The notes beneath the pieces are model-generated. The model saw only the letters and a program-made list of their open reading frames with translations. It did no database searches and had not been told where the DNA came from. The position numbers and the translations under genes were made by a program. Below are positions 43,997 through 52,636 of a stretch of 64,000 nucleotides of DNA, in pieces (the stretch's first letter is position 1; every line of letters starts with the position of its first letter). This DNA is from an uncultured Sphingobacteriales bacterium (GTDB lineage Bacteria > Bacteroidota > Bacteroidia > Chitinophagales > Chitinophagaceae). The DNA is taken from assembly GCA_937991535.1 (NCBI GenBank), contig CALKHN010000051.1, positions 124,001-188,000 of the forward strand, in the 5' to 3' direction.

Positions 43997-45496
43997 CTAA
44001 TTCGCTGGTAAGTAGTGAATTTTCACAACAGAATCTTTCAGCAAAGGAAGTTTCGTATTGAAATATTTATTTAATATTACTCTAAAGGAATTTACCGGAC
44101 TAATGCTGTCGTATAAAAGTCTGTAATCATTGTCAGAAAAATAAAACATACTCAGATTCATGTACTGTAATTCGGTTGTTTCCACCTCGGGGGCTTTATA
44201 CCTATACCCGTGATCTCCTTCAATAATCACCACGCTGGGCCGGGCCCGGGTTTGATTGGCCGCCTGCGCAATCTGCTGAATAAGCTTATTTGCATATCTC
44301 ACCTGTTCCAAATAGCCTTGTGAATCGCTGATTGGGGTATCTTTTTGTAGTGGATTTATACGCTGTCCGTTTCTGTCCAGATCAAATGGCGGATGGGGGA
44401 AAAGCAAATGGGTATATACAAGCCTGGGGGAATCGCTTTGGCTTTTTAATTCGGCGAGCGTACGCTTGAAATTTAAGGCATTATTATTATCGTCATATGT
44501 TTCGGAGTTGTTGTTATCACGAGAAGAAGGCCAAAACAATAAAAAATTCCACATTATATCGTGCTGAAATCTCTTCCAGAATGTTTCGCCGGATAAGATT
44601 TTTATATGGTTTCTGCGCGTAAATTTCGCTGGAGTCATTGTTCCATCAGCCCCAAGAGAATAATCGAGAACCCGGTATCCTATTTTTTTTAAAAACCTGT
44701 GCAGGAAATTCCGACTCAGCGAATACCAGGCTTGCTGTATTTCTTTTGAACCAAAAATAAGTTCTTCAGCCTCCAGGTTAAAGTATTGCATATTAAAGGT
44801 ACTGGTAACAGACATTGGAGTTGAATTGTAATTGCTTTTTGAATTTCCGGCAATGTAAAAGTTGTAATTCCGCATAGCGGAATCCAGTGAGCTGTTATCA
44901 AAATTAAAATATTTCTTTAGGGCCTTTGTGCTGGTATATTCATCAAATACAATAAAATAAATATCAGGATACCTGCTGCTGTCTGCCTTGTTTACGATTA
45001 TTTCCTGTTGGGGGTTCTTTCTAGAAAGGTTATTTAAACCGTTTGCACCGGTTATCGCGTTACCCCCAATTTCAACCAGTTCAAGAATCACAAGGATACA
45101 GAACAGAAAATTAAAAAAGATCGTAGCCCTGACCGGAGGTTCATTTGTTTTCAATTTAACGGATAACAACGATATTAGTATTATAGACAGGGATAAAAGG
45201 AAAGAATAGGAACTAAAAAAAGAAGAAGGGAACAGGTTTTTAACATAATCGTGAAAAGCTCCCCAAAAAAAGAAGAAAATCAATAATGCCATCGCCCATA
45301 ACCCTGCCTTTTGGTTTGACTTATAAAAAAGTTTTCCAGCAAAAAACAAAACAACTGATAACAATAGATAATAGAAAGTATACCTGCCCGCTAAACTCAT
45401 GTCCAGTAAACCGTAGTACTCATTCACGATATGCAGAACAAAGAAAGCGGGTAATAGCAGCAGATGCAATGGAAGTTGCTTTAGCCTTAAAAGCAT
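43997..45496 (-). CDS. Membrane-anchored alkaline-phosphatase-superfamily protein
   Basis: The 499 residues start with five membrane helices (about 10-150) and then a periplasmic domain. PDIYFIVFDEYTSTKALKKYF (about 182-202) occupies the place of the metal/nucleophile start of sulfatases and phosphoglycerol transferases, with Thr as a possible nucleophile. HLLFPHPPFDLDRNG and VVIIEGDHGYRYKAP (Asp-His metal ligands) complete the site. Related LtaS/OpgB-type enzymes move phosphoglycerol or phosphoethanolamine onto glycans. The donor here is unknown. It lies six bases from the methyltransferase gene. Confidence 0.78.
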   Translation of the reverse strand: MLLRLKQLPLHLLLLPAFFVLHIVNEYYGLLDMSLAGRYTFYYLLLSVVLFFAGKLFYKSNQKAGLWAMALLIFFFFWGAFHDYVKNLFPSSFFSSYSFLLSLSIILISLLSVKLKTNEPPVRATIFFNFLFCILVILELVEIGGNAITGANGLNNLSRKNPQQEIIVNKADSSRYPDIYFIVFDEYTSTKALKKYFNFDNSSLDSAMRNYNFYIAGNSKSNYNSTPMSVTSTFNMQYFNLEAEELIFGSKEIQQAWYSLSRNFLHRFLKKIGYRVLDYSLGADGTMTPAKFTRRNHIKILSGETFWKRFQHDIMWNFLLFWPSSRDNNNSETYDDNNNALNFKRTLAELKSQSDSPRLVYTHLLFPHPPFDLDRNGQRINPLQKDTPISDSQGYLEQVRYANKLIQQIAQAANQTRARPSVVIIEGDHGYRYKAPEVETTELQYMNLSMFYFSDNDYRLLYDSISPVNSFRVILNKYFNTKLPLLKDSVVKIHYLPAN

Positions 45497-45502
45497 ACAT
45501 TG

Positions 45503-46873
45503 TTATTTGTGTTTCATTAAATAGAGTATCCTTTTGGTCAAAGCAATTTTTTCCTTTTTTACAATCTCAAAAGTATCGGAAAATATGCTTTCAAAGGCAG
45601 ACTCAGTATATCCTTCAAAAATATCAATGCGTGCTAATAGCATTTGCTTTACTTTCTCATCCTCCCTGGGCACAAATTCAATAACAAGGTATTGAGTTAG
45701 GGTACTTAATGTTTCCGCCACCCGCTGCAAGGGCACATTTTTTCCTATTACGAGGTGGTGGATAATGGCCAGCGCAAATACCATATCTACCCTGCACCGG
45801 TTTATGAAAGAACTTCTTTCTTCATTGCGCCAGCCTGTTGATGGCGTTGGCTGGCAGATATCAACCATGAGGGGCAATATATTGGTATTGCCTGTTTGTT
45901 TGCAGTGATTGTATAACCTGTCAATGCAATCCGCATCCGAATCTATCGCTATAACACTTTCCGCATAGGGTGCAGCAACTTCAGCAAACAAGCCGGTATT
46001 CGTTCCCGCATCCAACAGGGTTTTTACAGGTATTTCTTTCAACCAGCCTGTTACAATGGATCGTTTGTCTGTTACATATTTTTGATTCAGTACGGTTTCA
46101 TCATAATATCGGTTCCAGGTTGTTTTTACCTTTTTTAGTTTCAACCCCGAAACAAATGATGTCAGGTTGCTGGCAATGTTTAACAATTTTGACCGGGAAA
46201 ATGCAGGTTTCTCCGCTGAAGTTCGATTTGATTTTTGAGATACCCTGTTCTGTAAATAAATATGCAGGGCAACATTGAAATTAAACCGGCTGCGAAAGGG
46301 TAGCCATTTTGATGCAAGCGAAAGGGGAATGCCATCCGGATAGATCTGTAATAACTTCAGCATTTCCGGCGACTGATAAACGCTCAGCAATAAAGGAACT
46401 ATAAAAGATTCGGTAAACTGGCGGTAAGCAACCCAGGGTTGGGTAACATCATATTTTTCAAAAGACAGGGTGTCAATAAAAACCGGCCTGCCATTCTTAA
46501 ATTGAATATTGAAAGGAGTAGCATCTTTTAATATCATACCATATTGTATGGCTTCCTTTAAAATACTTAGGGTGAGCAACGCGGCATCCTTTAACTGGCT
46601 GAAACACCACTCATACGGCCACGAAAGAAAGGTTATTTGTTCGGGTAACAAGGTACAATACCAATCCGCAGAGTTGCTAAAATTTTCATCCAGTTCAATA
46701 TGCGGAATAAGTTTTTTTTCTTTAACCATTTGGTTATACAGTCCTGATTCTTTTAGAAATATATAGTTATGTTTAAAGGACTGGTTCACCTGCCTGTAAT
46801 ATTTTCCTTCATACAAAAAAACAAACCCCGAGGGATCCTTAAAGGAGGCCGGATGCTTTTGTATTTTATCCAT
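45503..46873 (-). CDS. SAM-dependent methyltransferase with long N-terminal domain
   Basis: Start at the ATG at 46873, which overlaps the stop of the small protein (ATGGATAA), pointing to translational coupling. Of 456 residues, the first 270 contain a kinase-like or nodulation-type region (LKDATPFNIQFKNGRPVFIDTLSFE recalls the catalytic loop of small-molecule kinases). The C-terminal part is a class I methyltransferase with LLDAGTNTGLFAEVAA (motif I) and VIAIDSDADCIDRLYNHC. The target is unknown; a glycan or its lipid carrier is likely from the neighbours. Confidence 0.78.
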   Translation of the reverse strand: MDKIQKHPASFKDPSGFVFLYEGKYYRQVNQSFKHNYIFLKESGLYNQMVKEKKLIPHIELDENFSNSADWYCTLLPEQITFLSWPYEWCFSQLKDAALLTLSILKEAIQYGMILKDATPFNIQFKNGRPVFIDTLSFEKYDVTQPWVAYRQFTESFIVPLLLSVYQSPEMLKLLQIYPDGIPLSLASKWLPFRSRFNFNVALHIYLQNRVSQKSNRTSAEKPAFSRSKLLNIASNLTSFVSGLKLKKVKTTWNRYYDETVLNQKYVTDKRSIVTGWLKEIPVKTLLDAGTNTGLFAEVAAPYAESVIAIDSDADCIDRLYNHCKQTGNTNILPLMVDICQPTPSTGWRNEERSSFINRCRVDMVFALAIIHHLVIGKNVPLQRVAETLSTLTQYLVIEFVPREDEKVKQMLLARIDIFEGYTESAFESIFSDTFEIVKKEKIALTKRILYLMKHK

Positions 46874-47036
46874 TCTTTTCTTCGTCTTTGGATGGTGTTT
46901 CTTTCTTACCTCCGAAGAAGGATTTAACAGTAGCCCATATCGTTTTAAAATAAAAGGCAATGGCCAGTATGCCGGCAATGATCATCTGCACCAGGTAGCT
47001 TCCGCTACCGGGGTCAATATATGCTGTTATATTCAT
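46866..47036 (-). CDS. 56-residue IDPGSGS membrane protein
   Basis: The frame runs from ATG 47036 to TAA 46866: MNITAYIDPGSGSYLVQMII, one membrane helix (to about residue 30), WATVKSFFGGKKE and a charged tail. Small proteins with the (F/Y)IDPG(S/T)GS start and one helix occur beside polysaccharide and sulfatase-like genes in many bacteria, but no function is assigned. It begins 19 bases after the M42 peptidase stop and overlaps the methyltransferase start. It was probably missed by length cut-offs. Confidence 0.8.
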   Translation of the reverse strand: MNITAYIDPGSGSYLVQMIIAGILAIAFYFKTIWATVKSFFGGKKETPSKDEEKNG

Positions 47037-47054
47037 TGCTCCGGGTTTTGCATT

Positions 47055-48164
47055 TTAAAAGTAATTCAGCTTCGTTTTAGGCGTTAACGTAAGCAACGTT
47101 TCATACATTAACCTGATCGTGTTTTCGATATCTTCTTTGTGCAGCATTTCTACTGTAGTATGCATATACCGCAGCGGTATGGAAATAAGTACCGAGGGGC
47201 AGCCATCATTGGCATATGCGAATGATTCGGTATCCGTTCCGGTGCTACGGCTTACCGTACGGAACTGCACAGGTATTTTTTTATCTTCCGCTACTTTTTG
47301 CACCACATCCAGTAATTTGTTGTGAACAGCGGGGCCAAAAGCCAGGGATGGGCCTTTTCCGCAGGCTACATCACCTTCAATCATTTTATTGATCATAGGG
47401 GTAGTGGTGTCGTGGGTTACATCTGTAATAATAGCAACATCGGGCTTAATTCTGCGGGCTATCATTTCTGCCCCTCTTAATCCTATTTCTTCCTGTACCG
47501 CGTTTACAATATATAAACCGAAAGGGAGCTTCTTTTTATTTTCCTTCAGCAGCCGGGCCACTTCAGCGATCATAAAACCGCCGATGCGGTTATCCATAGC
47601 CCTGCCGATGTAATAGTCATAGGCCAGTTCATCAAAGCCCTCTTCATATGTTGCTACAGCGCCAATCTGAACACCTAAAGCATCTACTTCTTTTTTACTT
47701 CTCGCCCCGCAATCTAAAAAAAGATTATCCACTTTGGGTTGTGTTTCTTTCTCGCCTCCACCCATGCGGGTATGTATGGCAGGCCAGCCGAACACTGCCT
47801 TAACCGCTCCTTTTTTACCGTGAATGATCACCCTTTTGCCCGGTGCTACCTGGTGATCCACACCTCCATTTCTTTTCAGATAAATCAGTCCGTCACTGGT
47901 AATATAATTTACAAACCAACTGATTTCATCTGCATGGGCTTCTATCACTACTTTAAATTGCTCATCCGGGTTTATTACACCTACCGCAGTTCCATAGGGA
48001 TCAGCAAAATGATTGTCAATAAAAGGCTTGATATAGTTGAGCCATAATTTCTGCCCGCTGCTTTCAAAGCCGGTTGGCGAGGCGTTGTTGAGATAATTTT
48101 TAAGAAAGAGAAGAGAACTGTCGTTTACTATAGATTTTTGCTTTGTCTTTGTATTTTTTGCCAT
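47055..48164 (-). CDS. M42-family aminopeptidase
   Basis: The 369 residues match tetrahedral M42 peptidases (glutamyl aminopeptidase/FrvX/endoglucanase M types). Metal ligands appear in EAHADEI (His and Asp), RAMDNRIGGF, QEEIGLRGA (Glu pair) and DVTHDTT, and TDTESFAYANDGCPSVLISIPLRYMHT closes the site. It trims short peptides in the cytoplasm. It has its own predicted promoter, and its stop codon is 18 bases before the small membrane protein gene, so it may drive the next four genes. Confidence 0.92.
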   Translation of the reverse strand: MAKNTKTKQKSIVNDSSLLFLKNYLNNASPTGFESSGQKLWLNYIKPFIDNHFADPYGTAVGVINPDEQFKVVIEAHADEISWFVNYITSDGLIYLKRNGGVDHQVAPGKRVIIHGKKGAVKAVFGWPAIHTRMGGGEKETQPKVDNLFLDCGARSKKEVDALGVQIGAVATYEEGFDELAYDYYIGRAMDNRIGGFMIAEVARLLKENKKKLPFGLYIVNAVQEEIGLRGAEMIARRIKPDVAIITDVTHDTTTPMINKMIEGDVACGKGPSLAFGPAVHNKLLDVVQKVAEDKKIPVQFRTVSRSTGTDTESFAYANDGCPSVLISIPLRYMHTTVEMLHKEDIENTIRLMYETLLTLTPKTKLNYF

Positions 48165-48181
48165 TTTAAATTGAATTGGCG

Positions 48182-48189
48182 CAAAAATA
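48182..48189 (-). promoter_or_regulatory. -7 box TATTTTTG of the M42 peptidase gene
   Basis: Perfect TAnnTTTG on the minus strand, 18 bases before the ATG, in the short gap after the UbiA-like gene. Confidence 0.4.
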
Positions 48190-48190
48190 G

Positions 48191-49048
48191 TTAAATCCTG
48201 AACAACAGGGTTAAAAGCGAAGAAAACATCATCAGCCCATCCAGTATGAAATAGTACAGGTAGTCGCTAAAATGCCTCCGGGCATAATTATATAAACCCA
48301 GCACAATGCCACCGGGTATCAATAAAAGGACAATGGAAAACGGAGAAAAGGACTGCGTGCTTAATGCAACCGTACTGATCACAAACAACAGCAGGGCAAC
48401 CAGGAATATTACCAATATATGCTTCTCACTCATCCAGGTGATCATGCTTTTAACTCCCTGCGCCCGGTCTGCCTCCCTGTCGCGGTAATCGAATAAAATA
48501 CAAATCGCATATATCAGAGAAAAACGACTGATACAAAAAAGCGTATGCGCCATTGTCCAGCTGGTATCAGCTATTAAAATCGGTAGTGCTGTGGTAACAT
48601 ACATCCATACAAAAGTGAGAAAAAGGGTTTTGCCCACTGCTATTTTGGAAAGAAGTGAAAAATATTTATGTGGAATTTTAGGAGCGGTATATAGGAAAGT
48701 GGCTAAAACCCCAACGCTTAATGGCAACCAGTGCGCTGTCAACTGCAACGCAAGTATTGCCGAAGCAACGAGCATTACGATATAGATACTCAATAGCAAA
48801 CGGCGGTGGGCATCATTCCAGGCAATGCGTAGCGAAGTGGAAGTTACAAAGGGGGTGAGGTACCAGTGAAAGTTATAACTGCATAAGGTAGCGCAGAATA
48901 CAAAAAGGTAAAATATGCGGGTATTGTATTGTAGTTTAAAGAAATGATTCGTTTGCGTGATCATTAGTACAGCACAAAGCGATATATAGAGGTTGCTATA
49001 TATAAATAAACGAAATATACGGCTCACGTTTACAGCATTTGCATGCAA
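48191..49048 (-). CDS. UbiA-like membrane protein
   Basis: The 285 residues have eight or nine membrane helices. DYRDREADRAQGVKSM (near residue 190) fits the second Asp-rich motif of UbiA prenyltransferases (DxxDxxxD). The first motif region reads SYNFHWYLTPF and lacks its Asp residues, so catalysis is doubtful. UbiA enzymes attach prenyl chains to aromatic acceptors such as quinone precursors. Translation appears to start at a TTG (49048) one base after the lipoprotein stop; no ATG is available in frame nearby. Confidence 0.68.
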   Translation of the reverse strand: MHANAVNVSRIFRLFIYSNLYISLCAVLMITQTNHFFKLQYNTRIFYLFVFCATLCSYNFHWYLTPFVTSTSLRIAWNDAHRRLLLSIYIVMLVASAILALQLTAHWLPLSVGVLATFLYTAPKIPHKYFSLLSKIAVGKTLFLTFVWMYVTTALPILIADTSWTMAHTLFCISRFSLIYAICILFDYRDREADRAQGVKSMITWMSEKHILVIFLVALLLFVISTVALSTQSFSPFSIVLLLIPGGIVLGLYNYARRHFSDYLYYFILDGLMMFSSLLTLLFRI

Positions 49049-49049
49049 G

Positions 49050-49520
49050 CTATTGTTTTAAAATGGTAAGTGGGTCGAGCGTTAAAGTATCACTGTGGTT
49101 ACCGGCTTGATCTGTAATCCAGAATTTAAAAATCGCCTCCTCAGAAGGTTGGGATTCGTTACATCTTTTATCTCCTGCATATTGCGTACGTGTTAATGAA
49201 ATAATAATTTCTCCTTTTTGATTAGTTGAAGGAGGTACATCTTTGTCAATTGTAAAAAAGGTAGTGTCTAAAAAAGAAGGATCAAGCCCGATATTGAAAC
49301 AGGGCGATAAAGAAGAGATTTTTTCAATACAGACTGGCATTTCTGCCAGGTCGCCCTGGGCATCTGTATACTCAAAGGTAAAAGTTAAAGTAGCACCTAC
49401 CGGAACAACGGGGCTGGGTGATACGGATTTTAATTTGAGTATCGGTCTGTCACTAAATTTATCTTTTTTGCACGAAGCGGTAATAAATATTAAAAAGAAT
49501 ATTACAAGTCTTATTTTCAT
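49050..49520 (-). CDS. Hypothetical lipoprotein
   Basis: Start at the ATG at 49520 (156 residues). The signal MKIRLVIFFLIFITASC gives a lipobox Cys17, followed by KKDKFSDRP. The mature part is beta-rich, with VPVGATLTFTFEYTDAQGDLAEMPV and FKFWITDQAGNHSDTLTL suggesting one or two Ig-like/PKD-like folds, and has four cysteines for possible disulfides. The family is not recognised. It is the first gene of a two-gene unit with the UbiA-like gene. Confidence 0.7.
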   Translation of the reverse strand: MKIRLVIFFLIFITASCKKDKFSDRPILKLKSVSPSPVVPVGATLTFTFEYTDAQGDLAEMPVCIEKISSLSPCFNIGLDPSFLDTTFFTIDKDVPPSTNQKGEIIISLTRTQYAGDKRCNESQPSEEAIFKFWITDQAGNHSDTLTLDPLTILKQ

Positions 49521-49539
49521 ATTACTGTATTCATTAAAA

Positions 49540-49547
49540 CAAATGTA
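49540..49547 (-). promoter_or_regulatory. -7 box TACATTTG of the lipoprotein gene
   Basis: Perfect TAnnTTTG on the minus strand, 20 bases before the ATG, within a 37-base divergent gap shared with the LuxE-like gene. Confidence 0.45.
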
Positions 49548-49557
49548 AATATTCCCT

Positions 49558-50565
49558 TTGAATAAACGTTCATCACATACAGGTATAGCCACACGAATAT
49601 TTGATTTTAACATTTCGGGCTTTGAAAGTCTGGCCATTGATGTGTTTCGTTTTCAGTATATAAACAACGGCATTTACCGGCAGTTTGCCGATGCATTAAG
49701 GGTTGATGCGGCCGGCGTTAAATCGCTGGAGCAAATTCCTTTTTTGCCGGTAAATTTCTTTAAAACGCATCGCATACAATCTACCCCGTTTGAGCCGCAG
49801 GTAATTTTTGAAAGCAGCGGAACTACTCAAACCACCAACAGCAAACATTATGTAAGGGATGCTTCCTTGTATACGCGAAGTTTTTTAAAAGGGTTTGAGC
49901 AGTGTTACGGAGATCCTGGAAGTTATTGTATCATTGGCTTATTGCCTTCCTATCTCGAACGCCGGCATTCATCGCTGGTGACGATGGTGGATGAACTGAT
50001 CAGACGAAGTAAACATCATAAAAGCGGCTTTTATTTGCATGAATACGCCCAATTGGCGGGTACCTTACAGGAGCTTGAAAAAATGGAACAAAAAGTACTG
50101 CTGATAGGGGTAACATTTGCTCTGCTTGATTTTGCGGAATTGTACCCCATCCCTTTAAAACATACTATTGTAATGGAAACCGGCGGTATGAAAGGCCGTA
50201 AAACAGAAATGACCAGGCAGGAAGTGCATACTATTTTAAAAGAAGCCTTTCAGTTGCCGCATATCCATTCGGAGTATGGAATGACCGAACTATTGTCGCA
50301 GGCCTATTCAAAAGCAGACGGCATATTTCATTGCCCCAAATGGATGAAAATACTGCTTCGCAATGAAGATGATCCTCTTGAAATAATTAGTTCGCCTAAT
50401 AATCCTGCAAGCGGCGTGGTGAACGTTATTGACCTTGCTAATATTTATTCGTGCTCCTTCATTGCTACAGAAGATGCAGGCAGACTTTATTCCGATGGTA
50501 GTTTTGAAATACTGGGACGAGTAGATAACAGTGACATCAGGGGATGTAGTTTGATGGCGGTTTGA
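49558..50565 (+). CDS. LuxE-like acyl-protein synthetase
   Basis: The 335 residues use a TTG start (49558), as an in-frame stop lies four codons earlier and no ATG is near. Motifs are FESSGTTQTTNSKHYVRD (adenylate-forming loop), METGGMKGRKTEMTRQE and HSEYGMTELLSQAY, matching LuxE/AMP-ligase relatives. LuxE activates a fatty acid as acyl-AMP and takes it onto a cysteine. No luxC or luxD partner is present, so this is an orphan acyl-activating enzyme. It diverges from the lipoprotein gene; its substrate is unknown. Confidence 0.85.
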   Translation: MNKRSSHTGIATRIFDFNISGFESLAIDVFRFQYINNGIYRQFADALRVDAAGVKSLEQIPFLPVNFFKTHRIQSTPFEPQVIFESSGTTQTTNSKHYVRDASLYTRSFLKGFEQCYGDPGSYCIIGLLPSYLERRHSSLVTMVDELIRRSKHHKSGFYLHEYAQLAGTLQELEKMEQKVLLIGVTFALLDFAELYPIPLKHTIVMETGGMKGRKTEMTRQEVHTILKEAFQLPHIHSEYGMTELLSQAYSKADGIFHCPKWMKILLRNEDDPLEIISSPNNPASGVVNVIDLANIYSCSFIATEDAGRLYSDGSFEILGRVDNSDIRGCSLMAV

Positions 50566-50572
50566 GCAATTT

Positions 50573-50636
50573 GGAAATGTGGAAATTTGAAAATTTGAAA
50601 ATGTGAAAATGTGAGAATGTGGAAATGTGGAAATGT
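50573..50636. repeat. Eight tandem copies of an 8-bp unit
   Basis: Consecutive octamers GGAAATGT, GGAAATTT, GAAAATTT, GAAAATGT, GAAAATGT, GAGAATGT, GGAAATGT, GGAAATGT fill 50573-50636 (consensus GRAAATKT). They lie eight bases past the LuxE-like stop codon. Bases 50640-50690 continue with a CAGC/GTCAG-word stretch. The opposite strand reads as a false peptide rich in His/Phe/Ser/Thr. Confidence 0.85.
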
Positions 50637-50750
50637 GGCGGTCAGCACGCGGCAAAGGAGCGTCAGACCGCTGCGGTAAGACGCTTCGAATTTCGAAATT
50701 AAATATTCGTGCTTTATTTGTGATTTTACATTTGTATTTTGGATTTTCTT

Positions 50751-51827
50751 TCAATATTCAACATCCATCAGTTCGGTGCAGTCAACGGTTCTTTTCTCCT
50801 TATGGCTTTGCATAGCCAGTTCTATGATCCTTATGGTGTTAAAGCCATGTTCTGGTTTTTCTTTCACCGGGTGTCCGTTCATTATACTTTCATACAGTTC
50901 ATGATAATAATCCGCATAGCTGCCCTTATGAGAAGGATATTTTTCCCTGATTATTTTGCCATCTTTTTCAGTATGGATCAATCCAAATATTTCTTCGGCT
51001 TCCAGTCCCCAATCTTCACCAACAGGCGGATCACCCGCTCTTAGCCGGGCTTCCTGCGGATCTTCTCCGTATTTAATAAATGACCCCAATGTGCCTTGTA
51101 TCATATATCTTGGTCCGGGCTCCCTTACCAGCATACCTGCATGAAGGATTACTTTTGTAAAGCCATAATCCAGCCACAGGTTAAAATAATCATCCACTTT
51201 TGCATGAGGACGCTGCATTCTTATATCTGCAGTAACAGACGACGGCGTACCAAAGAAATATAAAGCCTGGTCTATTATATGGGGCCCCAGGTCATATAAA
51301 ATACCGCTGCCGGGCAATGGCGCTTCCCGCCATGCTGCCGGGCGCGCTTCCATACGGTAGCGATCGTAATGCGCTTCAAATTCGTGTATTTCACCCAGCA
51401 TTTTTTTATCTAAAATTTCTTTCATGGTACGAAAATCACTCACATACCTGCGGTTCTGGTATACGCTCAGTACTTTTCCGGAATGCTTAGCTATGTTTAC
51501 CAGTTGCCTGGCTTCTACGGTAGTATTGGTAAATGGTTTTTCCAGCACTACGTGTTTACCTGCTTCCAAAGCTTTTTTAGTGTAGGGGAAATGAGTATCG
51601 TTAGGTGTGGTAATTACAACCAGATCCATTTCGGGATCAGCTACCAGTTCATCTATATTCCTCACTATTTTAATGGAGGGGTATTTTTCCCGGGCTTCGT
51701 TGCCATTTCTTTGCAGTATGCTTACCAGCTCATATTTACCGGACAGTGAAGTAATGAATGGAAGATGAAATACTTTGGCTGAAATGCCGAATCCAACTAA
51801 CCCGGCGCGTATTTTTTGGGGGGGCAT
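50751..51827 (-). CDS. Gfo/Idh/MocA-family oxidoreductase
   Basis: The 358 residues have an N-terminal Rossmann fold (AGLVGFGISAKVFHLPFI; VVITTPNDTHFPYTKKALEAGKHVVLEKPFT with the family EKP) and a C-terminal alpha/beta domain with YDLGPHIIDQALYFFG containing the catalytic His. These enzymes oxidise or reduce sugars and inositols with NAD(P). The subfamily looks like the YdgJ/scyllo-inositol dehydrogenase group. The substrate is not predictable. It is 12 bases downstream of cmk on the same strand. Confidence 0.9.
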   Translation of the reverse strand: MPPQKIRAGLVGFGISAKVFHLPFITSLSGKYELVSILQRNGNEAREKYPSIKIVRNIDELVADPEMDLVVITTPNDTHFPYTKKALEAGKHVVLEKPFTNTTVEARQLVNIAKHSGKVLSVYQNRRYVSDFRTMKEILDKKMLGEIHEFEAHYDRYRMEARPAAWREAPLPGSGILYDLGPHIIDQALYFFGTPSSVTADIRMQRPHAKVDDYFNLWLDYGFTKVILHAGMLVREPGPRYMIQGTLGSFIKYGEDPQEARLRAGDPPVGEDWGLEAEEIFGLIHTEKDGKIIREKYPSHKGSYADYYHELYESIMNGHPVKEKPEHGFNTIRIIELAMQSHKEKRTVDCTELMDVEY

Positions 51828-51839
51828 GCGGTATTTGGT

Positions 51840-52514
51840 TTATAATTTTTGTTTCACAAGATCGAGCGCTATCTGTAACTGTTGTTCGGGTGTAATGTTG
51901 GAATTATCGAGCACTACTGCGTCTTCAGCTTTTCTTAGCGGGCTTATCTCCCGGTGAGAATCAATATAATCCCGCATCTCCAGGTTGTTTTTTACCTCTT
52001 CTATGGTAATATTTGGATTCTTGGCGTACATTTCCCGGAACCGCCTTTCTACCCGTATGGCAATATCTGCCGTCATAAATATTTTCAACTCCGCTTCCGG
52101 AAAAACAACAGTACCTATGTCTCTTCCATCCATTACTATCCCCTTTTTTTCTCCCATTTTTTTTTGTTCTGCAACTGCAAATGCTCTCACCGCTTTAATG
52201 GTCGCTACCTCGCTTACTTTTTCCGCAATGATCAAATCACGGATAACATATTCCACATTTTCACCGTTAAGATATATTTCGGTTTCCATGTTTTTTTCAT
52301 TGGGTCTGAAATCCAGTTCAATATTTTTCAGGGACTCATGAACCTGATTTTCTTTTGTCCAGTCTACCATATTGCGCAGAAAGTATAAGGTAATAGCCCG
52401 ATACATAGCACCGCTGTCGATATACACATACTGAAGTGCTTTTGCCAGTTGTTTGGCCAAAGTACTTTTGCCACAGGATGACCAACCGTCTATGGTAACA
52501 ATAATCTTTTTCAT
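51840..52514 (-). CDS. cmk: Cytidylate kinase
   Basis: Start at the ATG at 52514 (224 residues); an upstream TTG adds only two. The P-loop is IDGWSSCGKSTLAKQLAKAL, the CMP site includes IDSGAMYRAITLYFL, and MDGRDIGTVVFPEAELKIF plus the RVERRFREM lid complete the family marks. It phosphorylates CMP and dCMP. In Bacteroidota the P-loop often carries SSCGKST as here. It lies between the Gfo-type gene and the clpC terminator. Confidence 0.95.
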   Translation of the reverse strand: MKKIIVTIDGWSSCGKSTLAKQLAKALQYVYIDSGAMYRAITLYFLRNMVDWTKENQVHESLKNIELDFRPNEKNMETEIYLNGENVEYVIRDLIIAEKVSEVATIKAVRAFAVAEQKKMGEKKGIVMDGRDIGTVVFPEAELKIFMTADIAIRVERRFREMYAKNPNITIEEVKNNLEMRDYIDSHREISPLRKAEDAVVLDNSNITPEQQLQIALDLVKQKL

Positions 52515-52584
52515 ATCCAATGCACTGCAAATTATATATACTGTATGAAAAAGAAGAACGGAAGAAGAAATTTTTCATTAGGCA

Positions 52585-52616
52585 TAAAAAATGCCGGCCT
52601 GTGAAAGGCCGGCATT
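52585..52616 (-). terminator. Intrinsic terminator after clpC
   Basis: On the minus strand ATGCCGGCC pairs with GGCCGGCAT across a seven-base loop and is followed by a run of T residues (52586-52591), 21 bases past the clpC stop codon. Confidence 0.85.
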
Positions 52617-52636
52617 GCGCTTATTCTCATGATGTA

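Noticed and set aside
50308..50754. 148-codon minus frame rich in His/Phe/Ser/Thr
   Set aside because: It is the reverse reading of the 8-bp tandem repeat plus antisense to the LuxE-like gene.
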